A stretch of 33,315 nt of DNA from Oscillospiraceae bacterium. Its GTDB lineage: Bacteria; Bacillota; Clostridia; Oscillospirales; Oscillospiraceae. Under the pieces are notes generated by a model, which ran no database searches, was not told the origin of the DNA, and saw only the letters and a list, made by a program, of their open reading frames with translations. Where the stretch lies: contig JAHHRQ010000015.1 of assembly GCA_020025715.1 (NCBI GenBank), positions 1 to 33,315 on the forward strand, in the 5' to 3' direction. Below are positions 1-7,201 of the stretch, one piece after another (the first letter of the stretch is position 1; each line of letters begins with the position of its first letter). The translations under genes and the position numbers were made by a program.

Positions 1-437
1 GCAAGCTCCTGACCGGAGGAAAACAGTTCTACTACTGCGGCCTGAAATTCAAAATTCTCACGCATGGAGTCATAAAAGAAAATATTTGCTATCGCGCCGA
101 ATACGACAGGCAGCAAAAGGGCTGCTGTAACTCTCATTGCAACCGGCTTTTCCTTCTGAGTAAAGAGCAGAATGGCAGACACCAGAAATACCGGTGCAAC
201 CAGATAATAGCCCCAGCCCACAAGGCCTTTGAAAAGGTCTGCAAGGAAGGCTATAACTGCCCCGTCTGTATTAAAGAGGCTGATTATTACGAAAGCTGTC
301 AAAAGCAGCAGCACAACTCCGCCGATTTCCCTGCTGTGTGTAGGTGCAGGCGGCTCGGGCTGCACAGGTGCTGCCTTCTTGGGTGAGCTTTTCTTTTCGG
401 CCTCACTGTTTTTAGTTGTATTTTTGCTTCTTGCCAT
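1..437 (-). CDS. ftsK: DNA translocase FtsK/SpoIIIE, N-terminal part (cut by window edge)
   Basis: The first 145 codons are visible and the reading frame runs off the window without a stop. After a charged, Pro/Lys-rich cytoplasmic leader of about 35 residues there are three hydrophobic segments (around GGVVLLLLTAFVIISLF, GWGYYLVAPVFLVSAILLF and VTAALLLPVVFGAIANIFF). This matches the membrane anchor of FtsK/SpoIIIE, the septal ATPase that pumps chromosomal DNA during division or sporulation. The ATG is preceded by GGAAAGG about 9 bases upstream. It lies 20 bases after uppP and is probably cotranscribed with it. In Bacillus subtilis spoIIIE sits near tepA, and the same neighbourhood appears here. 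The motor and gamma domains lie outside the window, so ftsK cannot be told from spoIIIE. Confidence 0.8.
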   Translation of the reverse strand, partial: MARSKNTTKNSEAEKKSSPKKAAPVQPEPPAPTHSREIGGVVLLLLTAFVIISLFNTDGAVIAFLADLFKGLVGWGYYLVAPVFLVSAILLFTQKEKPVAMRVTAALLLPVVFGAIANIFFYDSMRENFEFQAAVVELFSSGQEL

Positions 438-457
438 TTATAGAATCCTTTCCAGGT

Positions 458-1291
458 TCAGAATATCAGTGTAAGTATAATGGACAGCACGCCCATGACC
501 CAGCAGTAATATGCGAAACCGCCCAGTCTTCCCTTCTGAGTCATATGACGGACAATAAGTATAGCTGCAATTCCCGCAAGCATAGCCACCAGCATACCAA
601 CAAGGCTTACAGGCAGAACAGAGATGTCTACACCGGCTTTAATTGCATCCACCAGATTTAAAAGGTTCATGCCGAACAGCACGGGAACGGAGAGCAGGAA
701 AGAGAATTTAACAGCATAGCTTCTCTTTAATCCCGCTGCAATACCGGCTGTAATAGTGGTTGCAGGTCTTGACAGGCCGGGAACCGCAGCGGCGCACTGG
801 CACAGTCCGATAATAAGTGCATCAAGCACTGTCATGCTGCCGCCTGATTTATTGCCCTCTTTCATTTTATCGGAAACGAAGAGCATACATCCGGTAAGTA
901 TAATAGCTACGGCAATGAAAATGTTGTTGAAATATAGTGTAGACAGCATCTTCCTTATAGGGAGGATGAAGAAAAGCGGAATACTGGCAACCACAATCAT
1001 AAAGAATGTTCTCGCTGCCGGATAGCGGCTTCTCTGTACTCCTGCCATAGGGCCGAGATTTAAAAGACCCAGCAGCTCTAAAACCATCATTTTTAAGTCC
1101 TGCCAATAGAGCAGGATAAGCGCAAGAAAGCTGCCTATATTTAAAAACACTGAGAAAAACATAAACCCGCCGTCGGTGCTGTTTACGTCAAAAAGGTTAT
1201 TCATTATAGAAAGATGTCCGGAGCTCGAAATAGGTAAAAACTCTGTAAACCCCTGTACGAGGCCCAGAACAATGGCGTTCCATATGGTCAT
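458..1291 (-). CDS. uppP: Undecaprenyl-diphosphatase UppP (BacA family)
   Basis: This integral membrane enzyme dephosphorylates undecaprenyl diphosphate, regenerating the lipid carrier for peptidoglycan and other wall polymers; the family is known for bacitracin resistance. The protein has 277 residues, a normal length, with about eight hydrophobic segments. The first family motif (E/Q)xxxE is present as QGFTEFLPISSSGH near the N terminus, with Gln in the first position. The second is VPGLSRPATT, which keeps the Ser-Arg pair but has Pro where many members have Ser. The ATG at 1291 is chosen because a GGGGG tract lies 9 bases upstream; an ATG at 1297 is too close to it. A promoter is visible upstream, and the gene is probably transcribed into ftsK. 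Confidence 0.92.
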   Translation of the reverse strand: MTIWNAIVLGLVQGFTEFLPISSSGHLSIMNNLFDVNSTDGGFMFFSVFLNIGSFLALILLYWQDLKMMVLELLGLLNLGPMAGVQRSRYPAARTFFMIVVASIPLFFILPIRKMLSTLYFNNIFIAVAIILTGCMLFVSDKMKEGNKSGGSMTVLDALIIGLCQCAAAVPGLSRPATTITAGIAAGLKRSYAVKFSFLLSVPVLFGMNLLNLVDAIKAGVDISVLPVSLVGMLVAMLAGIAAILIVRHMTQKGRLGGFAYYCWVMGVLSIILTLIF

Positions 1292-1323
1292 CGGCATATA
1301 CCCCCACAATAATCGTACCTTGC

Positions 1324-1352
1324 ATTTTAACATATTTTTATTTTAATTACAA
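1324..1352 (-). promoter_or_regulatory. Predicted sigma-A promoter of uppP-ftsK
   Basis: On the minus strand there is TTGTAA, a 17-base spacer and TAAAAT, with TG one base before the -10 box (extended -10). The predicted transcript start near 1317 gives a leader of about 25 bases. The upstream gene is closed off by a terminator, so a separate promoter is expected here. Confidence 0.6.
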
Positions 1353-1396
1353 GTACGACAAATTACCTCATATTAACTTGATTTGCGGCAGGCTAT

Positions 1397-1431
1397 TTAA
1401 ATAAAAGCCGCACTTATTTAAAGTGCGGCTT
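1397..1431 (-). terminator. Rho-independent terminator after tepA
   Basis: An 11-bp perfect stem (AAGCCGCACTT / AAGTGCGGCTT) with a 5-base loop is followed on the minus strand by a T-rich run. It begins 6 bases after the tepA-like stop codon. Confidence 0.85.
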
Positions 1432-1436
1432 AACCT

Positions 1437-2063
1437 CTATCTTTTTTCCGCTTCACGATGCAGATAATCAAGAGCGTCAGACAAAGTGCCTATCTGGTCT
1501 ATGAGCCCGCTCTCCACTGCCTCCTGACCGTAAATTACACTGCCCACGTCGTTTGCAAGCTCGTCTGTATCGGTCATAAGCTCCAGAAATTTTTCCCGGC
1601 TTATATTTGAATGCTGCGTTACAAAGCCCACTATCCGCTCCTGAATTCTGGAAAAATAGTTATAGGTCTGGGGAACGCCTATCACCACCCCGTTAATCCT
1701 CACCGGATGAATAGTCATTGCGGCAGAGGGTGCAATCATGCTCCGCTTTGCCGCCACCGCAAGAGGGACTCCTATCGAATGTCCGCCCCCTAGAACCAGA
1801 GATACCGTGGGCTTTTTCATGCCCGCAATAAGCTCCGCTATGGCAAGCCCCGCCTCCACATCGCCGCCCATGGTATTTAAAAGTATAAGCAGCCCGTCAA
1901 TTTCAGGGCTTTCCTCAACAGCTGCTATAAGGGGCAGAACATGCTCATATTTTGTAGTTTTGGCATCATCCGGCAAAAGCTGGTGCCCCTCTATCTGGCC
2001 TACTATTGTAAGACATTGAATGGTGCCGTTTTTGCTTGTGCCTAATTCTTTAACTTCTTCCAC
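1437..2063 (-). CDS. tepA: TepA-like ClpP-family serine protease
   Basis: A 208-residue ClpP/crotonase-fold protease resembling B. subtilis TepA (YmfB), a Clp-like protein linked to protein translocation. The likely nucleophile is Ser96 in GGGHSIG and the His is His119 in MTIHPVR. A candidate Asp lies in the following helix-rich region (TDTDELANDVG). LNTMGGDVEAG corresponds to the ClpP strand-turn region. It lacks a signal peptide, so it is probably cytoplasmic. The start is GTG, supported by GAGGTGA 6 bases upstream. It has its own terminator and lies just ahead of uppP and ftsK. The distance from canonical ClpP (also in this window, at 24731-25312) is clear, so it is a paralogue, not a duplicate. 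Its substrate is unknown. Confidence 0.85.
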   Translation of the reverse strand: MEEVKELGTSKNGTIQCLTIVGQIEGHQLLPDDAKTTKYEHVLPLIAAVEESPEIDGLLILLNTMGGDVEAGLAIAELIAGMKKPTVSLVLGGGHSIGVPLAVAAKRSMIAPSAAMTIHPVRINGVVIGVPQTYNYFSRIQERIVGFVTQHSNISREKFLELMTDTDELANDVGSVIYGQEAVESGLIDQIGTLSDALDYLHREAEKR

Positions 2064-2099
2064 TGTATCACCTCAGGGATATTTTAGCCCTTTCGGCAA

Positions 2100-2130
2100 T
2101 AAAAAAACCGGCGCTCATATGAGCGCCGGT
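2100..2130 (-). terminator. Rho-independent terminator after the M18 aminopeptidase gene
   Basis: ACCGGCGCTC-ATAT-GAGCGCCGGT is a perfect GC-rich palindrome, followed on the minus strand by seven T residues. It lies 11 bases past the aminopeptidase stop and ends the prfA operon. Confidence 0.92.
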
Positions 2131-2141
2131 AAAATAAAATC

Positions 2142-3533
2142 TTATTTATCCTGGTATGCTGCCAGAACACCTTTATAGGTCATGTAGCAGTCAAACTTGG
2201 AGACAACTTCAAAGGGAGCGTGCATGCTGAGAACAGGAACACCGGCATCAATGGTGTCAATGTTGCGGTTTGCCATGTACTGAGCAATAGTGCCGCCGCC
2301 ACCCTGGTCAACCTTTCCTAATTCAGCCATCTGCCATACAACGCCGTTTTCGGCAAAGAGGCGGCGGAGGTAGGAAACGATTTCAGCAGAAGCATCGCTG
2401 GTGCCGGACTTGCCGCGGGCACCGGTGAACTTGCAGATACCCATACCATAGTTTACCTTGGACTCGCTGCGCTTCTCGGAAACCTCGGGGTAGAGAGGAT
2501 CGTAAGCGTTGCAGACGTCTGCGGAGAGGCAGAAGCTGTTCTCGAAGCAGCGGCGGAGAGGAACGTTCTGAGTGTCGCACAGGTCTTCCATGAAGCACTC
2601 GAATGCAGCGCTCTGCATACCGGAAACACCCATGGAGCCGATCTCTTCCTTATCTGCAAGGATGCACACGCAGGTCTTTTCGGGGCTTTCTACATCAAAG
2701 ATAGCTCTCAGCTCTGCGTATGCGCACACCCTGTCGTCGTGACCGTAGCCGCCGATGAGGGAGCGGTCAAGACCGATCTCGCATACATCGAATCCGGGAA
2801 CTGCGGTAAGCTCAGCAGAGAGGAAGTCCTCCTCGGTGATGCCGTACATGTCGTTCAGGAGGCTCATAATAGCAAGCTTAACTCTGTCATTGCCCTCGTC
2901 AGCGTAGGGAGTGGAGCCGATCAGAATGTTAAGGCCCTCGCCGGTAATACCCTCGGCCATGGTCTTCTTCATCTGGTCTGCTGCAAGGTGGGGCAGCAGG
3001 TCGGTGATAACGAACTTAGGCTCGCCGGGCTCACGGCCGATAGAAACATTAACTACCTCGCCGTTTTTAAGAGCAACAACACCGTGAAGCTCCAGAGGAA
3101 TGGTAACCCACTGGTACTTCTTGATGCCGCCGTAATAGTGAGTCTTGAAGTAGCACATCTCGTCAGACTCATACATGGTGATCTGCTTTAAGTCGATGCG
3201 GGGAGCATCAACGTGAGCGCCTGCAATAACAGTGCCCTCAGCCAGAGACTTTTTACCGATAACAGCAAGCATAAGAGCTTTGCCGCGGTTATTCTTGTAT
3301 ATCTTCATACCGGGCTTTAAGTCCATGCCGGGAACGTATTCCACAAAGCCAAGGCTCTCAGCCTCTTCGATAGCATTTACAACAGCTTCGCGCTCGGTGC
3401 GGGAGTTGTTGAGGAAACGCATGTACTTCTTGCAGTAATCCTCAACAGCAAGACGCTCTTCGGTGTCTATAAGATCATAGCCGTTTTTCTGTTCGTAAAA
3501 CAGCTTTTCTCTCAGGTCATTTTTTTCTTCCAT
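2142..3533 (-). CDS. M18 family aspartyl-type aminopeptidase
   Basis: A 463-residue zinc aminopeptidase of family M18 (aspartyl aminopeptidase, tetrahedral TET-like assemblies), which removes N-terminal residues from peptides in the cytoplasm. The metal and catalytic motifs are all present: AHVDAPR (His and bridging Asp), DKEEIGSMG (Glu pair), an Asp in LSADVCNAYDP, and the C-terminal SMHAPFEVVSK His. The ATG at 3533 is chosen because GAGGAGG lies 9 bases upstream; an in-frame TTG at 3551 is the only earlier alternative and would place that ribosome binding site inside the gene. It overlaps the TsaC-CoaE gene by 17 bases, suggesting translational coupling, and is the last gene of the prfA operon. 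It looks intact. Confidence 0.92.
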   Translation of the reverse strand: MEEKNDLREKLFYEQKNGYDLIDTEERLAVEDYCKKYMRFLNNSRTEREAVVNAIEEAESLGFVEYVPGMDLKPGMKIYKNNRGKALMLAVIGKKSLAEGTVIAGAHVDAPRIDLKQITMYESDEMCYFKTHYYGGIKKYQWVTIPLELHGVVALKNGEVVNVSIGREPGEPKFVITDLLPHLAADQMKKTMAEGITGEGLNILIGSTPYADEGNDRVKLAIMSLLNDMYGITEEDFLSAELTAVPGFDVCEIGLDRSLIGGYGHDDRVCAYAELRAIFDVESPEKTCVCILADKEEIGSMGVSGMQSAAFECFMEDLCDTQNVPLRRCFENSFCLSADVCNAYDPLYPEVSEKRSESKVNYGMGICKFTGARGKSGTSDASAEIVSYLRRLFAENGVVWQMAELGKVDQGGGGTIAQYMANRNIDTIDAGVPVLSMHAPFEVVSKFDCYMTYKGVLAAYQDK

Positions 3534-4734
3534 TTTTATTTGCCTCCTCAATTAGTGTTTTGAATTTATATATGAAATCTTCTTTGGAACTGTCATTTGC
3601 TATGGTATAATCACAGTTTTCTTCAAAGTAGCTCATAGGCTTTTGGGCTTTGACACGCATTTCGGCGTATTCTCTGCTTATGTTGTCCCTCTGCATAATG
3701 CGGGATATTCTGGTTTCATCGGAAGCGGTAACGCCTACTGTGAAACTGCAATTATCTGAAAGGCCGCTGCTAATAAGCTCTATGGCATCAATTACAGCCA
3801 TTTTTCCGCCTTCCATGGCGTGAAGTCTTAAAAGCCGCTTTACTTCCATGTCCACATATTTATGGGTAATTTTATTTAAATCTTTAAGTGCTTCTTCGTC
3901 TGAAAATACAATGGAGCCCAGAGCTTTTCTGTCGAAAACGCCCTCAATGAATGAGCCAGGGAACCTCTCCCCTATCTCATGGAGCATATCCTCGCTGCTT
4001 ACTAAAAGCTCATGGTAAACCCGGTCGCAGTCTATAACCAGTGCGCCCTGCTCCTGTAAAACTTTAAGGCCGGTAGTTTTGCCACAGCCTGTGCCGCCGG
4101 TAATTCCCACTATGGTCATCTCGCCGCACAGTGCATCTGCAATTTCTTCCGCAGACAGCGCGCCTTGTCTCAGAATTTTATAAGGAGTTTTGCTCATATC
4201 GATAAGAGTTGACTCTTTTCCTATTGAACATGCGCCGCCGTCTACTATGCCGCCGATTTTGCCGTCGAAGTATTCTTTAACCTTTTCTGCTGATTTAGGG
4301 CTTTCCGCTCCGGAGGGATTGGCTGAGGGCGCTGCAAATGGCAGGCCTGCAAGGCGCAGAAGCTCCAGAGTTTTTTCATGGTCGGGGCAGCGGAGACCCA
4401 CTGTTTTGCCTCCCGCTCTCACTATTTCCGGCACAATATCTTTGGAATTTAAAACGATTGTGAGAGGGCCGGGCCAGAAGCGCTCTGCAAGGTCTTTTGC
4501 AGCTTTGGGTACCGTCTCGCAGTATTTTTCCATTTCGTCGGGAGAGGGCACCATAAGAGACAGAGGCTTTACAGGGGGTCTGCCCTTAACCTCGTAAATG
4601 TCCTTAACTGCCCGCTCGTTAAGGCCGTTTCCTGCAAGGCCGTAAACGGTCTCGGTAGGTACAGCCACAAGTGAACCTTTTCTTATAAGCTCTGCCGCTC
4701 CCGAAAGGTCTTCTTTAAATATCTCTGTTTTCAT
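3517..4734 (-). CDS. tsaC-coaE: Fusion: threonylcarbamoyl-AMP synthase (TsaC/Sua5) + dephospho-CoA kinase (CoaE)
   Basis: One 405-residue frame holds two enzymes. Residues 1-205 are a complete TsaC/Sua5 domain (PTETVYGLAGNG, KGRPPVKPLSLMV, SANPSG), which makes threonylcarbamoyl-AMP for the t6A37 modification of ANN-decoding tRNAs. Residues 206-405 are a complete CoaE domain: MTIVGITGGTGCGKTT with the P-loop at 213-220, VIDCDRVYHEL, and SRIMQRDNISREYAEMR. CoaE phosphorylates dephospho-CoA, the last step of CoA synthesis. There is no linker, and Met206 sits exactly where a free CoaE would start; its upstream bases (GCGGCGAG directly before ATG) are a poor ribosome binding site. The start ATG overlaps the prfA stop (ATGA). 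The tsaC-prfA link is common in Firmicutes. The fusion is direct observation; whether both activities are kept is inferred from intact motifs. Confidence 0.9.
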   Translation of the reverse strand: MKTEIFKEDLSGAAELIRKGSLVAVPTETVYGLAGNGLNERAVKDIYEVKGRPPVKPLSLMVPSPDEMEKYCETVPKAAKDLAERFWPGPLTIVLNSKDIVPEIVRAGGKTVGLRCPDHEKTLELLRLAGLPFAAPSANPSGAESPKSAEKVKEYFDGKIGGIVDGGACSIGKESTLIDMSKTPYKILRQGALSAEEIADALCGEMTIVGITGGTGCGKTTGLKVLQEQGALVIDCDRVYHELLVSSEDMLHEIGERFPGSFIEGVFDRKALGSIVFSDEEALKDLNKITHKYVDMEVKRLLRLHAMEGGKMAVIDAIELISSGLSDNCSFTVGVTASDETRISRIMQRDNISREYAEMRVKAQKPMSYFEENCDYTIANDSSKEDFIYKFKTLIEEANKNGRKK

Positions 4735-5804
4735 TTTTCTTCCCCCTGATTTGCAAGCTTTTCCGCCTGAGCCGCCGTAACAAGGGCATCTATCAATGGG
4801 TCAAGGTCACCGTTCATGATGCCTGAGATGTTGAAGTTTTTATTGTCACCGCTGAGTCTGTGGTCAGTTACACGGTTTTGCGGGAAATTGTAAGTTCTGA
4901 TACGCTCGCTTCTGTCGCCGGAACCGATCTGGCTCTTTCTCTCGGCGGCTACTGCGGCGTGCTGTTTTCTCTGCTCTTCCTCGTAGAGCTTGGAGCGGAG
5001 AATCTGCATGGCTCTGTCTTTATTTTTATACTGGCTTCGCTCATCCTGACACTCTACCACAAGTCCGGTAGGCAGATGAGTAATTCTTATGGCACTTTCG
5101 GTTTTATTAACGTGCTGTCCGCCTGCACCTGATGAACGGTAGGTGTCAATTTTAAGGTCGTTCATATTGAGCTGAAATTCAACTTCCTCAATCTGGGGCA
5201 GAACCGCAACTGTTGCGGCAGAGGTGTGGATGCGTCCGCCGGACTCGGTAACCGGAACCCTCTGAACTCTGTGGCCGCCGGCTTCAAATTTAAGCCTTGA
5301 CCATGCACCCTGACCTTCCACCACGAAGCTTATTTCCTTAATGCCTCCAAGCTCGGTTTCGTTAACGTTTACAACGTCAATTTTCCAGCCCTTACGCTCA
5401 GCAAACATGGAATACATTCTGTAAAGGTCGTAGGCAAAAAGCATACCCTCTTCACCGCCGACGCCGCCGCGAATTTCCATAATAACGTTTTTATCGTCAT
5501 TGGGGTCTTTGGGCAGAAGCAGAATTTTAATCTCCTCTTCAAGCCTTTCCTTTTCGCTTTTTGCGGTTTTATATTCATCCTGTGCAAGCTCTCTCATTTC
5601 AGGGTCATCCATTAAAACGAGAGCGTCTTCCATATCAGCGGATGCCTTTTCATATGCACAGTATGCCTCCACAATAGGTGCAAGCTCCCGGCTTTCCTTA
5701 TCAAGCTTTGCATAAAGGGAGGGGTCGGAATAGGTTTCCGGCATTTCCATTCTGCGGCATATTTCCTCGTATTGATTTTTCAGAAGTTTAAGCCTTTCAA
5801 ACAT
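4731..5804 (-). CDS. prfA: Peptide chain release factor 1
   Basis: RF1 recognises UAA and UAG stop codons and triggers peptide release. The universal GGQ motif is present in SSGAGGQHVNKTES, and the stop-codon reading motif is PVT in RVPVTESGGRIHTSA, which points to RF1 and not RF2. An N-terminal coiled-coil region and normal length (357 residues) complete the picture. The ATG at 5804 is preferred over 5810 because GGAG is 7 bases upstream and family members start MF(D/E). First gene of the operon with tsaC-coaE and the aminopeptidase. The RF methylase gene prmC, often next to prfA, is not here. Confidence 0.96.
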   Translation of the reverse strand: MFERLKLLKNQYEEICRRMEMPETYSDPSLYAKLDKESRELAPIVEAYCAYEKASADMEDALVLMDDPEMRELAQDEYKTAKSEKERLEEEIKILLLPKDPNDDKNVIMEIRGGVGGEEGMLFAYDLYRMYSMFAERKGWKIDVVNVNETELGGIKEISFVVEGQGAWSRLKFEAGGHRVQRVPVTESGGRIHTSAATVAVLPQIEEVEFQLNMNDLKIDTYRSSGAGGQHVNKTESAIRITHLPTGLVVECQDERSQYKNKDRAMQILRSKLYEEEQRKQHAAVAAERKSQIGSGDRSERIRTYNFPQNRVTDHRLSGDNKNFNISGIMNGDLDPLIDALVTAAQAEKLANQGEEK

Positions 5805-5840
5805 CTGCATTCTCCGTTAGTTAAATAAATCTGATTGATT

Positions 5841-5869
5841 ATTTTACCATACTTTCTTTCCCCTGTAAA
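5841..5869 (-). promoter_or_regulatory. Predicted sigma-A promoter of the prfA operon
   Basis: The minus strand shows TTTACA, 17 bases, TAAAAT, with TGG just before the -10 box (extended -10). The predicted start is near 5834, about 30 bases ahead of prfA. It lies wholly in the short gap after the tmcAL stop codon. Confidence 0.6.
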
Positions 5870-5875
5870 CCTTTA

Positions 5876-7081
5876 TCATTTCAGAATAACAGGACTGCGG
5901 CGAAAATCTTCTCCGCTTCTTCTCTCCCCCGTGGCCTTTCTGCACAGCACATAAAAATCATGGGCGGCAGAGCCAAGCTCAAAGATTTCTCTGCACTGTG
6001 GGCTGAGATTTTTAACCGAGGCAGGCTTTGTTATTATAGGAATACTCTCTTTTTGCGTTGCCGTTTTTATAATTTCGCAGCCCCTGCTGTCTGCGGCAAG
6101 CACTCTTGCATACGGCGGAATTCCCTCGTTCATGCCTTTTTTTACCCCAAGGCAGGCGTTCAGGCACATGCGGCGGATTCTCGAAAGAGCGTAGCGCTTG
6201 GTTTTGGCAGCGGACAGCACTCCGTCAAGTCCGCCCTCTTCCCTTACAGCATTATAAAGCCGGCGTCCTGCTCCGTCGCCCCCGTCCGGAATATTTTCAT
6301 AGTATTCCTCGCTGAACATTCTGAGCCTTGAGAGCATGGCAATCTCCATTAGAGCTTTATCCGTCAGCTCTCTCCCCTGCTCCCGCTCTCTGAGATAAAT
6401 TTTCTCTGCATTTTCGGGTATATGCTCACTGAGGTTCTTTCCCATTTTGAGCATGTTTCTAAGCTCAGATGCAGATTTAGGGCCGTTTCCGGTGTGTTCC
6501 TTGTCGTGGCCGCTGCCGAAGCGCTGAACTGTCATAGGTATAATAGGAAGGTCCAGCTCGTAAATCGCTTTAAGATATTCAACGGCAAGGATATTATTGG
6601 GCAGTTCAAGCTGCTGGGCAAGCTCTCCTATTTCCTTTTCGGCGGCAATCTGTCTTGCAGAAGCATAAGAAAGATTGGCATCTGAATTTAAGACTTCCTT
6701 CACCTTTTCATTAAATTCAGGTTTTATAAGCATTTCGGCAAGCTTTTTAAGCGGTTCTATCTCCCCTGTCTCACTTCCAAAGCTCAGGTGCGTTGCTCCC
6801 ATAGCCGAAAGCAGCCCCACGGAACCTCTTGCAAAGCTCTCCGCCGAGGACAGGGACCATGGCAGAGGAAGTTCTATCACGAGGTTTGCACCGCAGCGGC
6901 AGGCGGCCTCTGCTCTCGCGAATTTTGAGTATACTGCCGCCTCTCCCCGCTGCATAAAGTCTCCCGACATAACGCAGATAACTGCCGCATCTTCCCCCAA
7001 AGCATGTCTGCTCATCATAATATGGTACGCATGGCCGTTATGAAAGGGGTTATATTCGCACACTATTCCGATAATTTCCAT
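5876..7081 (-). CDS. tmcAL: tRNA(Met) cytidine acetate ligase TmcAL (YlbM family)
   Basis: TmcAL uses ATP and acetate to make acetyl-AMP and transfers the acetyl group to the wobble cytidine of elongator tRNA-Met (ac4C34). The N terminus IGIVCEYNPFHNGH carries the nucleotidyltransferase HxGH signature, followed by VICVMSGDFMQRGE and FARAEAACRCGANLVIELP, all typical of the YlbM family. At 401 residues it is close to the usual length. The ATG has GAGGCG 7-8 bases upstream. It is divergent from ackA, whose product interconverts acetate and acetyl phosphate, so a shared tie to acetate is plausible but inferred. No obvious hairpin follows the stop; the prfA promoter begins within 7 bases. Confidence 0.93.
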   Translation of the reverse strand: MEIIGIVCEYNPFHNGHAYHIMMSRHALGEDAAVICVMSGDFMQRGEAAVYSKFARAEAACRCGANLVIELPLPWSLSSAESFARGSVGLLSAMGATHLSFGSETGEIEPLKKLAEMLIKPEFNEKVKEVLNSDANLSYASARQIAAEKEIGELAQQLELPNNILAVEYLKAIYELDLPIIPMTVQRFGSGHDKEHTGNGPKSASELRNMLKMGKNLSEHIPENAEKIYLREREQGRELTDKALMEIAMLSRLRMFSEEYYENIPDGGDGAGRRLYNAVREEGGLDGVLSAAKTKRYALSRIRRMCLNACLGVKKGMNEGIPPYARVLAADSRGCEIIKTATQKESIPIITKPASVKNLSPQCREIFELGSAAHDFYVLCRKATGERRSGEDFRRSPVILK

Positions 7082-7109
7082 ATAATTCGCCTCTTTTTAT
7101 AAAAAGTTC

Positions 7110-7137
7110 TTGCCTTTTTTGTTATTTGTATTAAAAT
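7110..7137 (+). promoter_or_regulatory. Possible sigma-A promoter of ackA
   Basis: TTGCCT, a 16-base spacer and TAAAAT are present, with a predicted start near 7144 and a leader of about 57 bases. The spacer is short and the -35 match partial, so this is tentative. Confidence 0.35.
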
Positions 7138-7155
7138 AGATTAGGTATGATTCTT

Positions 7156-7184
7156 ATTCTACTTAATTTCATCAGCATTTACAA
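7156..7184 (-). promoter_or_regulatory. Predicted sigma-A promoter of tmcAL
   Basis: On the minus strand TTGTAA, 17 bases and TAGAAT are seen. The predicted start near 7149 lies within the ackA leader, so the two transcripts would overlap at their 5' ends. Confidence 0.45.
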
Positions 7185-7201
7185 TAGAAAGGAAACTGAA
7201 A

